Shown piece by piece: positions 52,657 through 60,285 of a stretch of 64,000 nucleotides of DNA. The stretch spans positions 122,451-186,450 of the forward strand of contig JAPOWG010000104.1 in assembly GCA_026707745.1 (NCBI GenBank). Reading direction: 5' to 3'. The notes beneath the pieces were generated by a model that was not told the DNA's origin, ran no database searches, and saw nothing but the letters and a program-made list of their open reading frames with translations. The stretch is from Chloroflexota bacterium. GTDB lineage: Bacteria > Chloroflexota > Anaerolineae > Aggregatilineales > Phototrophicaceae. Numbering within the stretch: the stretch's first letter is position 1; each line of letters begins with the position of its first letter. The translations under genes were made by a program, and so were the position numbers.

Positions 52657-53786
52657 TCGCGGATACCGGTGACAAACTGATTGGAAAATGAGGCGCCTAG
52701 GTCCGGCACGTCGTCGCTCAACAGGCCCATCAAGCGCAGCGTATCGCTCATGGCTTCCCAGGAAGACAAATCGCTATGACCCAGTGTATCGGCATCCCAA
52801 AGCTCAATCGTGCGCAGCAGGACTTCATATTGCGTCAAATCGTCCGATTCCGGGGCGCCGGCCAGCAGTGCAAAGTTTTCAGAACGGCTTTGGGCGATCT
52901 GTTCCCGCGTTGGGTTGGTTGCCAAAAAGGCCGCTTGCTCCGCCGCCAACTCCCGCAACAGCGCGAGGAATTCCGGCTCGCCCGGCAATGTCTCGACGAA
53001 GGTCCCGCTAGCCAGGTAAGCGTTAGCCGGATTGCTGATGGTCGCTTTAAGGGCGCTGTTAAAGCCACTTACCAGGCGTTGAACCTTGTCCGGATCGCGC
53101 CCGGCAAGATCTGCGCTGACAATAAGACCATTTGACACCAGATCCACCTGGGAAGCGACCGATACAACCGTGATTCCCCTTACATCACCGCAATCGCCGG
53201 CGGCAAGTCGGTCACGAATTTGCAGGGGTTCGTTGTTCACATAAACAACCGCCGCGTCTACGGCGCCAAGGCAAAAGACATCAGGCGCATTAAACCCGAT
53301 TTCGTTCAATTCGATATCATCTTCGCTTAAACCGGCGCTTTGCAGCAAGGTGGTCAGTCCGCTATAGCTGGCGCCGAAGCGGCCGGGAATGCCGACGATC
53401 ATGTCGGTCAAGTTTTCCAGGTCGCCCGCGCCATTGTCGCCGACCATGACAATGCCTACCGGGTATTCCTGGAACCACTCATAGACATAGACCACATCGC
53501 GGCCTTTAGAGCGCGCCAAAATCACCTGCTCGCCACTGACAATGCCGAAATCAGCCTGACCAGCGGCGACCAAGTCCAAAACATCCGGTTCTTGCAGGTG
53601 TTCCAGCGTGACTTCAAAGCCCTGACGGGCGAAATGCCCGTTCGCGATGCCTACATAAAACGGGGCGAATTGAATGTTGGGAATAAAGGTCAACAAGATA
53701 CGTTCCTGAAGCAAATCGGCTTGCGCGCCAACCGAAGACAGAATGATAAAGCAACTGATTAGGGCCCTTCCCAAGATCTTGCGCAT
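52653..53786 (-). CDS. ribY: ABC transporter substrate-binding protein, NMT1/THI5-like (RibY-like)
   Basis: A 377-aa binding protein with a signal peptide (ALISCFIILSSVGAQA) and the NMT1/THI5 fold: LLTFIPNIQFAPFYVGIANGHFARQGFEVTLEHL, AGQADFGIVSGEQVILARSKGRDVVYV, and GIPGRFGASYSGL. THI5-like proteins usually bind pyrimidine precursors of thiamine, but the operon's FMN riboswitch argues for riboflavin or a flavin precursor, as for RibY of Chloroflexus. AAGGAG lies 13 bases before ATG 53786. Confidence 0.85.
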   Translation of the reverse strand: MRKILGRALISCFIILSSVGAQADLLQERILLTFIPNIQFAPFYVGIANGHFARQGFEVTLEHLQEPDVLDLVAAGQADFGIVSGEQVILARSKGRDVVYVYEWFQEYPVGIVMVGDNGAGDLENLTDMIVGIPGRFGASYSGLTTLLQSAGLSEDDIELNEIGFNAPDVFCLGAVDAAVVYVNNEPLQIRDRLAAGDCGDVRGITVVSVASQVDLVSNGLIVSADLAGRDPDKVQRLVSGFNSALKATISNPANAYLASGTFVETLPGEPEFLALLRELAAEQAAFLATNPTREQIAQSRSENFALLAGAPESDDLTQYEVLLRTIELWDADTLGHSDLSSWEAMSDTLRLMGLLSDDVPDLGASFSNQFVTGIRE

Positions 53787-53817
53787 GATATTTGTGCCAC
53801 TCCTTATGTCAGGCAAT

Positions 53818-54639
53818 TCAACGTTTGGAGCGACGCCGCCAAGCCAGCCAGCGCCATTCCAGCAGTACCACAAAACTGTACAAACTCAAAGCGATCGCTG
53901 TCATCGTTAGAACAGTGACGATGACAAGCGGCGTGTCGTATTGATTGCGGGCGGAAGTCACAAGGTAGCCCAGACCGCTGCCCTGAGTCACGAATTCACC
54001 GACAACCGCACCTATTACCGCCAAGGTCACGCTCGTTTTGAGGCCTGCCAGAACAACCGGCAATGCGGAAGGCAATTCCAATTGTCGGAAACTTTGCCAA
54101 GGCGTCGCGTTTAGCGATGTCATCAAGTCTCGAAGATTAGGGGAGACGGCGCGGACCGCGACAATCGTGTTGACCAGCGAGGGGAAAAAAACGATGACCG
54201 CTGTCGTCACGATCTTGCTCGTCGGTCCGCTGCCAAACCAGATCACGAGCAGGGGCGCATAGGCGACAATAGGCGTCGATTGAAAGGCAACAATAACAGG
54301 CGAAAGCGTGTATTCCAACATTGGCGCCTTGGCGATGGCGTAGCCAATAGACAATCCAATACCAAGACCCAAAATCAAGCCAAAAAACATCTCTTCCAAG
54401 GTTACGCCGAGGTGTTTGAGGAGCAATCCACTTTGCAGCGCTTCTATAAAAGCCTCGCCAACCGCGGCCGGTGGCGGAACGATAAAGGCGGGGTATATCT
54501 GGGCAGATGTTATCAATTGCCAGAGCAGCAGCAAAGCGACAAGCGACAGGAGTGGAGACAATTGGCGCAGTTGGAGTAGAGCATTCCGACTTGATCGGGA
54601 GCCGGGTTTGGCATCAATCTTTTCGCCTACTTCAGCCAT
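53818..54639 (-). CDS. ribX: ABC transporter permease (RibX-like; TauC/SsuC family)
   Basis: A 273-aa permease with six helices and the binding-protein-dependent loop MTSLNATPWQSFRQLELPSALPVVLAGLK. ATG 54639 with GAGG seven bases upstream is chosen; a TTG 27 codons earlier would put coding sequence into the leader. First gene of the operon whose leader carries an FMN riboswitch 140 nt upstream. Gene order permease, binding protein, ATPase. Confidence 0.88.
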   Translation of the reverse strand: MAEVGEKIDAKPGSRSSRNALLQLRQLSPLLSLVALLLLWQLITSAQIYPAFIVPPPAAVGEAFIEALQSGLLLKHLGVTLEEMFFGLILGLGIGLSIGYAIAKAPMLEYTLSPVIVAFQSTPIVAYAPLLVIWFGSGPTSKIVTTAVIVFFPSLVNTIVAVRAVSPNLRDLMTSLNATPWQSFRQLELPSALPVVLAGLKTSVTLAVIGAVVGEFVTQGSGLGYLVTSARNQYDTPLVIVTVLTMTAIALSLYSFVVLLEWRWLAWRRRSKR

Positions 54640-54779
54640 TCTTCGCCTCAACCGAAGCGACCAACCACGAAGCAGAGCGACAGGCAATGCGTCCCGAATA
54701 ACCGCGCAAATGTCGGTCAATCACGCTTAGGGCGCATCAAAGCGAACAAGCCAAAGCAGAGCGCGTTTGACTTGCCAAA

Positions 54780-54929
54780 CCTTCTCCCATCCGGACTGTC
54801 ACCGTCGGCTCCGGCTTCTCACCGGAATCCACCTGCTTGACGACGCCACCGCGCGGTCAACAGGGTCGCGGGCTGAGCGCTATCATGCGCGCATCACCGC
54901 CGGTAGGGAATTCCACCCTGCCCCGAAGG
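54780..54929 (-). promoter_or_regulatory. FMN riboswitch (RFN element)
   Basis: Reading the minus strand, the aptamer begins CCTTCGGGGCAGGGTG, continues AATTCCCTACCGGCGGT, has a variable arm, then GATTCCGGTGAGAAGCCGG and AGCCGACGGTGACAGTCCGG, and closes with GGATGGGAGAAGG pairing to the 5' CCTTC. These are the conserved RFN blocks. Binding FMN normally switches off downstream expression. I see no clear terminator in the 140 nt before the permease ATG, so control may be at translation. Confidence 0.95.
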
Positions 54930-54953
54930 TTGGTTTAGATTCGTTTTGCACTG

Positions 54954-54982
54954 AGTATAGCAGGAAAGCCGTAGAATGTCAC
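54954..54982 (-). promoter_or_regulatory. Promoter of the FMN-riboswitch operon
   Basis: On the minus strand GTGACA (54982-54977), a 17-base spacer and TATACT (54959-54954, with an upstream TGC extended -10). Transcription would start near 54947, just before the aptamer's first stem. Confidence 0.65.
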
Positions 54983-55292
54983 TTATCCGGCATTGGTTGG
55001 AAGGGCAATTGCATCAAATTATTTTTTCACCACAGAGGCACCGAGGACACCGAGATTTAACCGCGCGCCTGTCAAAAAGGCGGCGATGTAGGGGCGACAA
55101 ACCTTGTCGCCCGTCAATGCGATGGCGCGGTTTCGGGCGACCTGATAGGTCGCCCCAACAAAAGGGGCGCAAATTTACGGGCGTTTCAACGAAACGCTCC
55201 TATAATTCGTCGCTTTTTCAAATTCTCATTACTTTCTTGGAAGTACTTCCGTATCCTCGGCGTTCCCGGTGGCGGAGAAACATGTAAAGCGA
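54983..55292. repeat. Intergenic gap with two R2 hairpins
   Basis: R2 copies lie at 55088-55112 (GTAGGGGCGACAAACCTTGTCGCCC) and 55135-55157 (GGGCGACCTGATAGGTCGCCCC), in opposite orientation. The gap separates the riboswitch promoter from the 3' end of the sensor kinase gene. No gene seen. Confidence 0.65.
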
Positions 55293-56552
55293 TTACCCGG
55301 CATTGGCTATGCCAGTTGCGTGGACAGACGATGCTTCCGGAACGACAGGTTGCGTTTCTATCTCGAAATTCGCGTCAGCCTTCAGCACGGTGAACAGGAA
55401 ATGGCCGCCTTCGCCGCGGCTGTTCCCTTCAGCCCAAATGCGGCCGCCATGGGCTTCGATGATATGTTTGCAAATTGCCAGGCCCAAGCCTGTTCCGTCG
55501 TCGCCGGAGCGCGAAACATCGGCTTGATAAAATCGTTCGAATATGCGTTCTCGCAGGTCTTCTGGCACGCCAGGCCCCTTATCGAGAATCGAGATCGAAA
55601 CTTCATCTTCAAGTTCGGCGGCCGTAATTGTGATCGCTTGCTTGGAAGGCGACCATTTAATCGCGTTGTGGATCAAATTGCCCAGCACCCGCTTCAACTG
55701 ATCGGCGTCGCACAATACGGCAAAACTCCGGGGAACATGGCTGACTATCGTCAAGTCTTTCATCTCTGCCTGCGGGATCAAGCGCTCGATGGCTTCGTCC
55801 ACTACCTGGGCCAGGGAGGTCGGCACGAGGCGCATAATGGCTTCACCGGATTCTATCATAGAAAGATCAAGCAATTCCTGAGACAGCCAGAGCAAGGCGT
55901 CGGTCTCCATGGCGATCTCTTTCAGCGATTGAATGCTCGCTTTCCGTTTGGGCCGATCAGCATCGAGAAACAGTCCCTCAATGATCAGACGAATACGAGT
56001 GATCGGCGTACGCAACTCATGGGAGATATTGGCGACAAGATCGCGCCGTGCCCGATTCAGGTTTACAAGATTGGTAACGTCCTGCATGGCAACAGCCACA
56101 AAACGTCGGCATTCGGCGATCGGCACAACTTGCGTTCGAGCGCGATAGTAAACATCCTCTAGCACGAACTGTTCTTCGATGCTGTCGTGTTCGTTCAGAG
56201 TGTAGTCCACAAGGTTGGCAAGATCCCCTGAGCCGAGTAAATCGCAAAGCCTTTCGCCGGCGGCAGATGTATCGCCAAATAAACGTTCCGCTGCCTGATT
56301 GTAGGTAACGATCTTTCCTGCTTCATCCAGTATCAGCAGCAGGTCAAAAGCGGCATCAGACGCGGTAGCGTACAGTACTCTTGTCTCGCTGCTTTCATGT
56401 TCGGTTGAAGCAAGTTGATGGCGTAACCGGTCAATCTCGCTATCCCGGCTGCTGACGGTCTCTTGCAAGCATTGGACCTTCCGCTGCAGCCGAAAGCCAG
56501 CATATGCCAGGGGGATGAATGCAGCGGCGAATAGGACCAGCAGCGATTCCAT
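55293..56552 (-). CDS. Sensor histidine kinase (PhoR-like, PAS domain)
   Basis: A 419-aa kinase: one N-terminal membrane helix (residues 2-20), a short coiled coil, a PAS domain (about 60-160; LLLILDEAGKIVTYNQAAERLFG), HisKA with His178 in ANISHELRTPITR, and a HATPase with N-box NLIHNAIKWSP and G boxes DKGPGVPE and GTGLGL. No periplasmic sensing loop. It follows its response regulator by two bases. The layout resembles PhoR, but no pho genes adjoin, so the signal is unknown. Confidence 0.92.
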   Translation of the reverse strand: MESLLVLFAAAFIPLAYAGFRLQRKVQCLQETVSSRDSEIDRLRHQLASTEHESSETRVLYATASDAAFDLLLILDEAGKIVTYNQAAERLFGDTSAAGERLCDLLGSGDLANLVDYTLNEHDSIEEQFVLEDVYYRARTQVVPIAECRRFVAVAMQDVTNLVNLNRARRDLVANISHELRTPITRIRLIIEGLFLDADRPKRKASIQSLKEIAMETDALLWLSQELLDLSMIESGEAIMRLVPTSLAQVVDEAIERLIPQAEMKDLTIVSHVPRSFAVLCDADQLKRVLGNLIHNAIKWSPSKQAITITAAELEDEVSISILDKGPGVPEDLRERIFERFYQADVSRSGDDGTGLGLAICKHIIEAHGGRIWAEGNSRGEGGHFLFTVLKADANFEIETQPVVPEASSVHATGIANAG

Positions 56553-56554
56553 AT

Positions 56555-57247
56555 CTAGTCCTCGAAGCGGTAACCCACACCGCGAACCGTACTAATGAGC
56601 CGAGGATTGGAGGGATTGTCTTCAATCTTTTCGCGCAGCCAGCGGATATGGACGTCAACCGTTCGCTTGTCCACAAAATAGTCATATCCCCAGACTTTGG
56701 TCAAGATCAGATCGCGTGACAAAACAGCGTTTTTGTTGCGCATAAGCTCTGCCAAGAGATCAAATTCCTTGTTGCTCAGCTTGACTTCATCGGTTCCTTT
56801 GAATACTCGGCGTCCGGTCAGATCAAGCCGCAGGTCCCCGGCAATCAGCTCGTCCTGGATCTGCCGCCTGGCCGGCGACGGGCGGCGCATTTGAACCCGT
56901 ACGCGAGCCAGGAACTCGCCCAAACCGAAGGGCTTAACAATATAATCGTTGGCGCCACTCTCCAAGCCGACGATCTTGTCAACTTCCGTGCTCCTGGCCG
57001 TTAACATAATAATGGGCACTTCGGCTGTTTTGCTGTCGTTACGGATCATGCGACACAGGCTCAGACCGTCCAGGCCGGGCAACATTATGTCCAATACGAA
57101 CAGGTCATATGTTTCGCGTTGGGCATGTTCCCATCCGCTCTCGCCATCGCTCGCAGTGGAAACATTATAGCCCTCGGCGCGCAGCTTGTCAGCGAGATTG
57201 GAGGACAGCCTCTCTTCGTCTTCGACGATCAGAATCTTCTTTGTCAT
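56555..57247 (-). CDS. OmpR/PhoB-family response regulator
   Basis: A 230-aa regulator: receiver domain with acidic pocket (LIVEDEE), phosphoacceptor Asp53 in LFVLDIMLPGLDGL, and Lys of YIVKPFGLGE; then a C-terminal winged helix ending in VDVHIRWLREKIEDNP and TVRGVGYRFED. ATG 57247 is taken; an upstream in-frame TTG adds eight residues. The partner kinase is directly downstream. PhoB-like by sequence; targets not identifiable here. Confidence 0.94.
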   Translation of the reverse strand: MTKKILIVEDEERLSSNLADKLRAEGYNVSTASDGESGWEHAQRETYDLFVLDIMLPGLDGLSLCRMIRNDSKTAEVPIIMLTARSTEVDKIVGLESGANDYIVKPFGLGEFLARVRVQMRRPSPARRQIQDELIAGDLRLDLTGRRVFKGTDEVKLSNKEFDLLAELMRNKNAVLSRDLILTKVWGYDYFVDKRTVDVHIRWLREKIEDNPSNPRLISTVRGVGYRFED

Positions 57248-57288
57248 GCGCTTAGCCCGAACGTTGACCAAGTCTCATTCAGCTTAAC

Positions 57289-57294
57289 ATTATA
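57289..57294 (-). promoter_or_regulatory. -10 element upstream of the two-component operon
   Basis: Minus-strand TATAAT, about 42 bases before the response-regulator ATG. The -35 is not clear. Just upstream TTAAGAC (57309-57315) and GTCTTAA (about 57350-57356) form an inverted repeat that could bind a regulator. Confidence 0.4.
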
Positions 57295-57463
57295 GTGCTA
57301 AATCCTTGTTAAGACACAAGACCATTCGTGTAAAGCCCAATTGGACGAGGTCTTAATATCGCGGCCATTGGCGCGCTGATTTTGACTTCATTTTATTAGC
57401 GCGCGAAAATGAGAATCGGTCGAGCTTACCCGAGCGAAGCAAAGATGTTGAGGCGTCGCTCGT

Positions 57464-58444
57464 CTAGCCGTCGGCGATGGCACGGACCCCTCCAAGCGAT
57501 GTCGCGCGCCTGACGGCGTCACGGATAGCGCTTGCAACCGCTTCCGCAGCAAAGGCGCCAACAAGGCTTGTGTCCGCAGGGACCTCACCGGTGGCCAGCG
57601 CGAAAATCGTATCGCCGTCGTACATCGTATGCGCGGGGTTGACCGCTCGCGCTATACCGTCGTGGGCCATCTGCGCGACTTTCTGCGCCCCCGTCTTGTT
57701 GAGCGCCCCATTGGTCGCTATCACGCCGATGACAGTAGATTCGTTGGCCGACGCCGCGGGACCGTCGCCGCTGGTTGCGGCGATGGCATCCAATACAGAG
57801 TCAAATCCTGCGCCGTCGCTTTTGCGCAAACCCGCCAGGATCTCGCCGCGTTCGTCGTAGACATTGCCGACGGCGTTCACAGCCATCAGCGCAGCAATCA
57901 CCAAGCCGTTTCCCAGGACAATTGCGGCGGATCCAATCCCGCCTTTTGACGCGCGCTCATTGCCCGCTATGGCGCCGACTCTGGCGCCGGCTCCTGCTCC
58001 CACGCTGCCCAATTCGACGACGCCGGTTCCAGCGTTCTCGCAAGCTTGATATCCAGCATCGCCATCCGGGAATACATCCTGTCGTCCAAGTCCCAAATCA
58101 AAGAGTATGGCCGCAGGAACGATTGGCACAGTCAAGCCACTGCGTGATTGGTATCCCAGCCCGCGCTCGATATGCCAGCGCATCACACCGTCAGCGGATG
58201 ACAAACCGAAGGCGCTGCCGCCGGAGAGCACAACAGCCGTCACCTCCGCCACCAGGTTATGCGCCTGAAGCAGATCGGTCTCTCGTGTGCCGGGCGCGCC
58301 TCCGCGAACATCAACCGCGCCGACTGTCTTTGGCGGGCAGAGTACGACAGTGCAGCCGGTTGCCGCTATTGCGTCTGTATAGTGACCCACCTTGATACCC
58401 GGGACGCGCGTCAGCGTATTGTTGTTAATCGTCGTCTTCGACAT
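57464..58444 (-). CDS. P1-family peptidase (DmpA/S58-like N-terminal nucleophile hydrolase)
   Basis: A 326-aa protein of the DmpA/BapA-like fold. LTRVPGIKVGHYTD opens it, RGGAPGTRETDLL and VVLSGGSAFGLSSADGV are family blocks, and NESTVIGVIATNGAL holds the likely self-cleavage site, with Ser/Thr as the new N-terminal nucleophile. Relatives are beta-aminopeptidases or are uncharacterised. It overlaps the preceding DUF2007-like gene by 20 bases. Confidence 0.88.
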   Translation of the reverse strand: MSKTTINNNTLTRVPGIKVGHYTDAIAATGCTVVLCPPKTVGAVDVRGGAPGTRETDLLQAHNLVAEVTAVVLSGGSAFGLSSADGVMRWHIERGLGYQSRSGLTVPIVPAAILFDLGLGRQDVFPDGDAGYQACENAGTGVVELGSVGAGAGARVGAIAGNERASKGGIGSAAIVLGNGLVIAALMAVNAVGNVYDERGEILAGLRKSDGAGFDSVLDAIAATSGDGPAASANESTVIGVIATNGALNKTGAQKVAQMAHDGIARAVNPAHTMYDGDTIFALATGEVPADTSLVGAFAAEAVASAIRDAVRRATSLGGVRAIADG

Positions 58445-58763
58445 AGTATTCGTCGCCGTCGCCGTCGTCTTGCCAGATGATCCGCATTTTCTCGTTACTC
58501 GTTTCGATTTGCTCGTTCGGCTCGGTGAACAAGATGCGCTCCGCCCGCTCGTAGTCCGCTGGCGTTACCAGAATTTTGATCTCGCCCAGATTGCCGAGGG
58601 TGATGCCAAGCGCTGTTGCGCCGGCTTCTTGATGGATAAGCGCGGGAATCTCGTTCGCCTTGAGTACACCGGCGAGAACATGCGCTTCTTGCAGGTTATT
58701 GGTGATATAAACCACGATCCATTGCGGACCGTCAGCTTCGTTGTGACGTTTGCGAAGACCCAT
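58425..58763 (-). CDS. DUF2007-like putative signal-transducing small protein
   Basis: A 112-aa protein. Residues 14-80 (WIVVYITNNLQEAHVLAGVLKANEIPALIHQE .. IKILVTPADYERAERIL) match the DUF2007 pattern, a small ferredoxin-like fold with a PII-like look. The end is very acidic (DDGDGDEYYVEDDD). Function unknown. It overlaps the P1 peptidase start, so they are co-expressed. Confidence 0.72.
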   Translation of the reverse strand: MGLRKRHNEADGPQWIVVYITNNLQEAHVLAGVLKANEIPALIHQEAGATALGITLGNLGEIKILVTPADYERAERILFTEPNEQIETSNEKMRIIWQDDGDGDEYYVEDDD

Positions 58764-58874
58764 GGCGCGCCTGTTCTTTGACCTACAACCATTCTATCAT
58801 GTCTTGTCACCGATTGAATCTAGCTCTAGGGATCCGGCCTTTTGCTTGTTCAAATGTTTGGGTTCAAGTCATCG

Positions 58875-58897
58875 TATAATAGTAATCGCGCAAGGAG
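58875..58897 (+). promoter_or_regulatory. Perfect -10 and Shine-Dalgarno preceding a short frame
   Basis: TATAAT (58875-58880) is followed at 58892-58897 by AAGGAG, four bases before an ATG at 58902. The -35 region is poor. With a -10 this near, the SD would lie at the very 5' end of the message. Confidence 0.4.
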
Positions 58898-58901
58898 ACG
58901 C

Positions 58902-58991
58902 ATGGCCAGAATCTGCCAATTATGTCAAGGATCGAGACCCATGCAATTCATTTCTACATCGATTCCAGCAAGAGTAAGTTGCGCTTTGTGA
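58902..58991 (+). CDS. Short 29-residue frame with L28-like N-terminus (possible gene remnant)
   Basis: Encodes MARICQLCQGSRPMQ and 14 more residues, then TGA. The CxxC start resembles the beginning of ribosomal protein L28 (zinc-type), but the rest does not. It has the best ribosome site of the region (AAGGAG) and a TATAAT upstream. It lies exactly where the sequence becomes AT-richer, so it may be the stump of rpmB cut by an insertion, or an unrelated small peptide. Confidence 0.35.
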   Translation: MARICQLCQGSRPMQFISTSIPARVSCAL

Positions 58992-59007
58992 CAAGAGTCG
59001 GCGGCCA

Positions 59008-60222
59008 ATGTCAGCTAATAAACCTCCAACAGCGCTTCAAAGACTAATTCCGTATATGTTCCTATTCGTAGTAGGTTTGGCCATTTTTGTGCCAGTAATG
59101 GGCGCTGCATCCCTACATTTTACTGACTTTGGCATTCACATCTGGATTGCCGAAGGTTTTCCAGAAAAAGTTACGCATGTGTCGCATGTTATGTATCATG
59201 CCACATACAGATTGTTAAAGTACTTTCTTCCCACGATCGATAGTCCTGATATCGCGCTCTTGGCGATCATGGTTTTCATTTTGCCTCTGCCAATGATCAT
59301 TTTCTCGCATTTGTTCAATCACTCCGCAGGAACAATTTCTGTATATGTCATCCTGCTCCTGTCAATTGCATTGACAATTGTAGCTCCGATCACATTTTGG
59401 ACCAGCGAATCAATGATTGGCTATATCAATCCAGTCGTGTATCACAACCCAACACTGATAGCCCTACGCCTTTTCGCAATTCCAGTTTCACTTCTTGCCC
59501 TGAAAGTATTCAGCTCCCCGTCTTATCGAGACGCAAATCATCGGCGATACACAATTCTGCTTTGCGCTTCCTTACTCCTGTTTGCTACGCAGGTGAAGCC
59601 GAGCTATACGATTGTCTTGATACCTGGTTGTTGCGCATTCGCCGCCTGGAGAATTTTGAGAGGAGATCGAGTCGATTGGATGTTGCTTGTTTTGGGAATC
59701 TGCATACCGGGATCATTGATGTTAGGTTTACTGTATCTGATATCTTATGTCAACCTGGCTGACGGTTCTACGATTTCATTTGGCGTTTTTGTATTTACCA
59801 GATATTGGATTCCTGATTGGCTTGTTCCGATAAAACTGCTGCTTTCGCTTGCTTTTCCCTTATCGGTCTATCTGCTGTTCTCCGCAGAAGCCAGAAAGCA
59901 TCTCTATTTGAATTTGTCGTGGGCTGTATTCGCAACGAGCGCTTTGGCGACATACTGTCTTTATGAATCGGGACCCCGAATCGGTCACGGAAACTTCTTG
60001 TGGAATAGCTATATCACAGTTTTCGTTTTGATGTTTGCGTCTGTACAGTTTCTTATTCAGCAATATGTACGATTCAGGTTAGCATGGCCACAAGACCGTC
60101 GAAGCATGCCGTCAAGAATGTCGCTGAAATTCTCTATTTCCGTCGTTTTCTTCGGCGCCCACGTATTTTTCGGCATTGGATACTACATTAGGTTCTTGAT
60201 GGGTATCGATATGATAAACTAG
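59008..60222 (+). CDS. Polytopic membrane protein of unknown function
   Basis: A 404-aa protein with about ten hydrophobic segments (for example YMFLFVVGLAIFVPVMGAA, LLSIALTIVAPITFW, IVLIPGCCAFAAW). An N-terminal periplasmic stretch HFTDFGIHIWIAEGFPEKVTHVSH has the look of GT-C glycosyltransferases, but no signature is decisive. Base composition is clearly AT-richer than the genes to its left, with more T at third positions. The ribosome site is weak. It may be an acquired surface-polysaccharide gene. Confidence 0.72.
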   Translation: MSANKPPTALQRLIPYMFLFVVGLAIFVPVMGAASLHFTDFGIHIWIAEGFPEKVTHVSHVMYHATYRLLKYFLPTIDSPDIALLAIMVFILPLPMIIFSHLFNHSAGTISVYVILLLSIALTIVAPITFWTSESMIGYINPVVYHNPTLIALRLFAIPVSLLALKVFSSPSYRDANHRRYTILLCASLLLFATQVKPSYTIVLIPGCCAFAAWRILRGDRVDWMLLVLGICIPGSLMLGLLYLISYVNLADGSTISFGVFVFTRYWIPDWLVPIKLLLSLAFPLSVYLLFSAEARKHLYLNLSWAVFATSALATYCLYESGPRIGHGNFLWNSYITVFVLMFASVQFLIQQYVRFRLAWPQDRRSMPSRMSLKFSISVVFFGAHVFFGIGYYIRFLMGIDMIN

Positions 60223-60285
60223 CTTAGACTCATACACGTCTAGTATAGCTTGCCCCTGCCATAGACTTCATCCGCTTGTGAAGCG

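Noticed and set aside
52653..53786. Thiamine-precursor (ThiY) annotation for the NMT1/THI5-like protein
   Set aside because: The leader carries an FMN aptamer, not a TPP aptamer, so flavin transport is the better reading.
6904..55157. R2 repeats as a CRISPR array
   Set aside because: Copies are single or paired and kilobases apart, with no regular spacers and no cas genes.
55269..56162. 297-codon plus-strand frame opposite the sensor kinase
   Set aside because: Antisense shadow; the kinase motifs on the minus strand are unambiguous.
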